From contig CANOPV010000050.1 of assembly GCA_947568605.1 (NCBI GenBank), forward strand, positions 1 to 6,574: a stretch of 6,574 nucleotides of DNA, in the 5' to 3' direction. A program made the translations under genes and the position numbers. This DNA comes from an uncultured Clostridium sp. GTDB taxonomy: Bacteria > Bacillota > Clostridia > TANB77 > CAG-508. Every line of letters begins with the position of its first letter. The first letter of the stretch is position 1. Of the stretch, positions 5,799 through 6,574 are shown piece by piece. The notes below the pieces were generated by a model. It did not search any database. It worked only from the letters and a program-made list of their open reading frames with translations, and was not told the origin of the DNA.

Positions 5799-6311
5799 TT
5801 ACATAATTTTTTCTTCTTTAATTTCTTTTATCATAATATTTTTTATATTTATTATATCTGGAAATACTAATCCTTTATTTCCTTTTTTTACTAATGAAAA
5901 AACTTTATTTGCTTTTGTTTCTATCTCTTGTTGCAATTCATAACCTATTCTTACAGGCAAATTTTTTCTACTGTATGTATCACTAATAAACTTTTCTATT
6001 ATTGGAAACATATTTTGTATTAGAAAAACTCTATCTTCATTATTTATTTTTCCAAATACAAGTGTATCTACATTAGGTTTCTTTTTCTTTTCTATTAGTT
6101 TTTTTATCTTTTTATTATATATTTCTTGGTATTTTGATACTTTGGAACTAATTGGAATAAACCAAAATAATTTATCTATTTTTGAATCTTTAAAGCAATA
6201 AAAACACGGTCTTTTGATTCCTTTTTCTTTATTTTGCATTAATTCTTTATCTTGTACTTTATCATAATAACTATCTTTAATAAAATAAAAATTTCCTTTT
6301 TGAATTTGCAT
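5799..6311 (-). CDS. ToxN/AbiQ/CptN-like type III toxin (endoribonuclease)
   Basis: The 170-residue product resembles type III toxin-antitoxin endoribonucleases, closest by eye to the CptN branch. Recognisable features in order are FYFIKDSYYDK (8-18), KRPCFYCFKD (33-42), a hydrophobic strand running into FWFIPISSKVSKYQEIY (49-65), CptN-like PNVDTLVFGKI (79-89) and VFLIQNMFPIIEKFI (95-109), and GLVFPDIINI (147-156). ISSK plays the part of ToxN's 'APLTSPK' strand, and LIQNMFPI that of 'INLKFMIPI'. Such toxins cut RNA at A-rich sites and are held inactive by binding an RNA antitoxin encoded just upstream. AGAAGGAG ends 6 bases before the ATG. Upstream lie a consensus promoter, a structured RNA candidate and a weak terminator, exactly the type III order. 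The family call rests on remembered motifs, not a search. A MazF/PemK-like fold is related, but a protein antitoxin gene is absent. Confidence 0.72.
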   Translation of the reverse strand: MQIQKGNFYFIKDSYYDKVQDKELMQNKEKGIKRPCFYCFKDSKIDKLFWFIPISSKVSKYQEIYNKKIKKLIEKKKKPNVDTLVFGKINNEDRVFLIQNMFPIIEKFISDTYSRKNLPVRIGYELQQEIETKANKVFSLVKKGNKGLVFPDIINIKNIMIKEIKEEKIM

Positions 6312-6346
6312 TTTTTTCTCCTTCTAAAAAATTAATCTTTTCGTAT

Positions 6347-6457
6347 AATAACAAAGGGTACTTTTTCCAAAGTACCCCCTTAAAATATTTGTTCACCTAC
6401 TCATTTATTACTTATATTTCAAAGTTACGCCAATAGGGTGGCGTAATACATTTGTTA
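6347..6457 (-). ncRNA. Candidate RNA antitoxin / structured leader upstream of the toxin
   Basis: The RNA would start near 6457, just after the -10 box, and end about 6347. On the minus strand it contains a perfect 8-base hairpin TTACGCCA-CCCTAT-TGGCGTAA (6446-6425) and a linker with AGTAGG (6401-6396) able to pair with the loop CCTATT as a pseudoknot. A second hairpin GGGTACTTT-GGAA-AAAGTACCC follows (6377-6356). The 5' end AATAACAAA (6459-6451) is complementary to TTTGTTATT (6355-6347) after the second hairpin and could close the whole fold. There is no ORF of note. Type III antitoxins are pseudoknotted RNAs usually encoded as tandem repeats of about 35-50 nt; I find no clear tandem repeat, only AACAAAT twice, 63 bases apart. 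A cis-regulatory leader is the alternative. Confidence 0.55.
6356..6377 (-). terminator. Leaky terminator between the RNA and the toxin gene
   Basis: On the minus strand GGGTACTTT-GGAA-AAAGTACCC forms a 9-base stem followed by TTTGTTATTAT, an interrupted T tract. A partial terminator at this place is what type III systems use to make excess antitoxin RNA relative to toxin mRNA. It lies about 44 bases before the toxin ATG. Confidence 0.6.
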
Positions 6458-6462
6458 TTAAT

Positions 6463-6492
6463 ATTATACAATTTAAGTTATATACTTGTCAA
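6463..6492 (-). promoter_or_regulatory. Promoter of the RNA-toxin unit (TTGACA-18-TATAAT)
   Basis: Both hexamers are perfect on the minus strand: TTGACA at 6492-6487 and TATAAT at 6468-6463, 18 bases apart. It is the best promoter in the window, fitting a highly transcribed antitoxin RNA. There is an A/T inverted repeat TATAATA-TTAAT-TATTATA just upstream (about 6500-6518). Confidence 0.8.
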
Positions 6493-6540
6493 GATTTTTT
6501 ATAATATTAATTATTATATTTTTGTAGGTTTGTCAAACAT

Positions 6541-6574
6541 ATGTCACACTTAATTGAAAATACTAATGTTGAAA
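6541..6574 (+). CDS. Possible start of a plus-strand gene cut by the right edge
   Basis: ATG at 6541 opens 11 codons (MSHLIENTNVE) that run off the window. The only ribosome binding hint is GTAGG (6524-6528), 12 bases upstream. Eleven codons are too few to recognise a family or exclude chance. It would be divergent from the RNA-toxin unit. Confidence 0.22.
   Translation, partial: MSHLIENTNVE

Noticed and set aside
6347..6457. CRISPR or classical tandem-repeat antitoxin array
   Set aside because: Only a 7-base word repeats (AACAAAT, twice); there are no spacer-like intervals and no repeat of 20 bases or more.

Overview
The window is very AT-rich and carries bacterial genes with strong AGGAGG-type ribosome binding sites, consensus sigma-70-type promoters, peptidoglycan genes and palindromic intergenic repeats of a kind I associate with uncultured gut Clostridia. 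The most likely source is a low-GC Bacillota (Clostridia) chromosome. This placement is inference; there is no rRNA or other phylogenetic marker here.

Layout from left to right. (1) A minus-strand AAA-ATPase-like/PD-(D/E)XK protein gene covers 1-1546 and runs off the left edge. (2) A 610-base gap (1547-2156) holds a minus-strand promoter and terminator overlapping each other just upstream of that gene, a 20-codon mini-ORF with a near-perfect ribosome binding site, a degenerate palindrome, and a weaker promoter and mini-ORF further up. (3) ddl (D-Ala-D-Ala ligase, 2157-3206, minus). (4) A 492-base gap (3207-3698) packed with palindromic repeats and a 77-base structured element that I do not recognise. 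(5) murF (3699-5081, minus). (6) A short divergent promoter region. (7) A plus-strand 160-residue protein of unknown function (5241-5723) with a strongly acidic N-terminal half and a strongly basic C-terminal half. (8) A terminator shared by convergent genes. (9) A minus-strand ToxN/AbiQ/CptN-like endoribonuclease toxin gene (5799-6311), preceded by a consensus promoter and a structured RNA of about 105 nt ending in a leaky terminator-like hairpin. (10) A possible plus-strand gene start at the right edge.

How the genes fit together. Ddl makes D-Ala-D-Ala and MurF joins it to the UDP-MurNAc-tripeptide, so murF and ddl are consecutive steps of wall precursor synthesis and lie in the order murF-ddl on one strand, separated by the repeat cluster. 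The right end looks like an accessory module: a type III toxin-antitoxin arrangement (promoter, RNA antitoxin candidate, weak terminator, toxin). Its candidate RNA lacks the obvious tandem repeats expected of classical type III antitoxins and instead looks like a single closed fold with a possible pseudoknot. This is the best candidate in the window for something not fully described.
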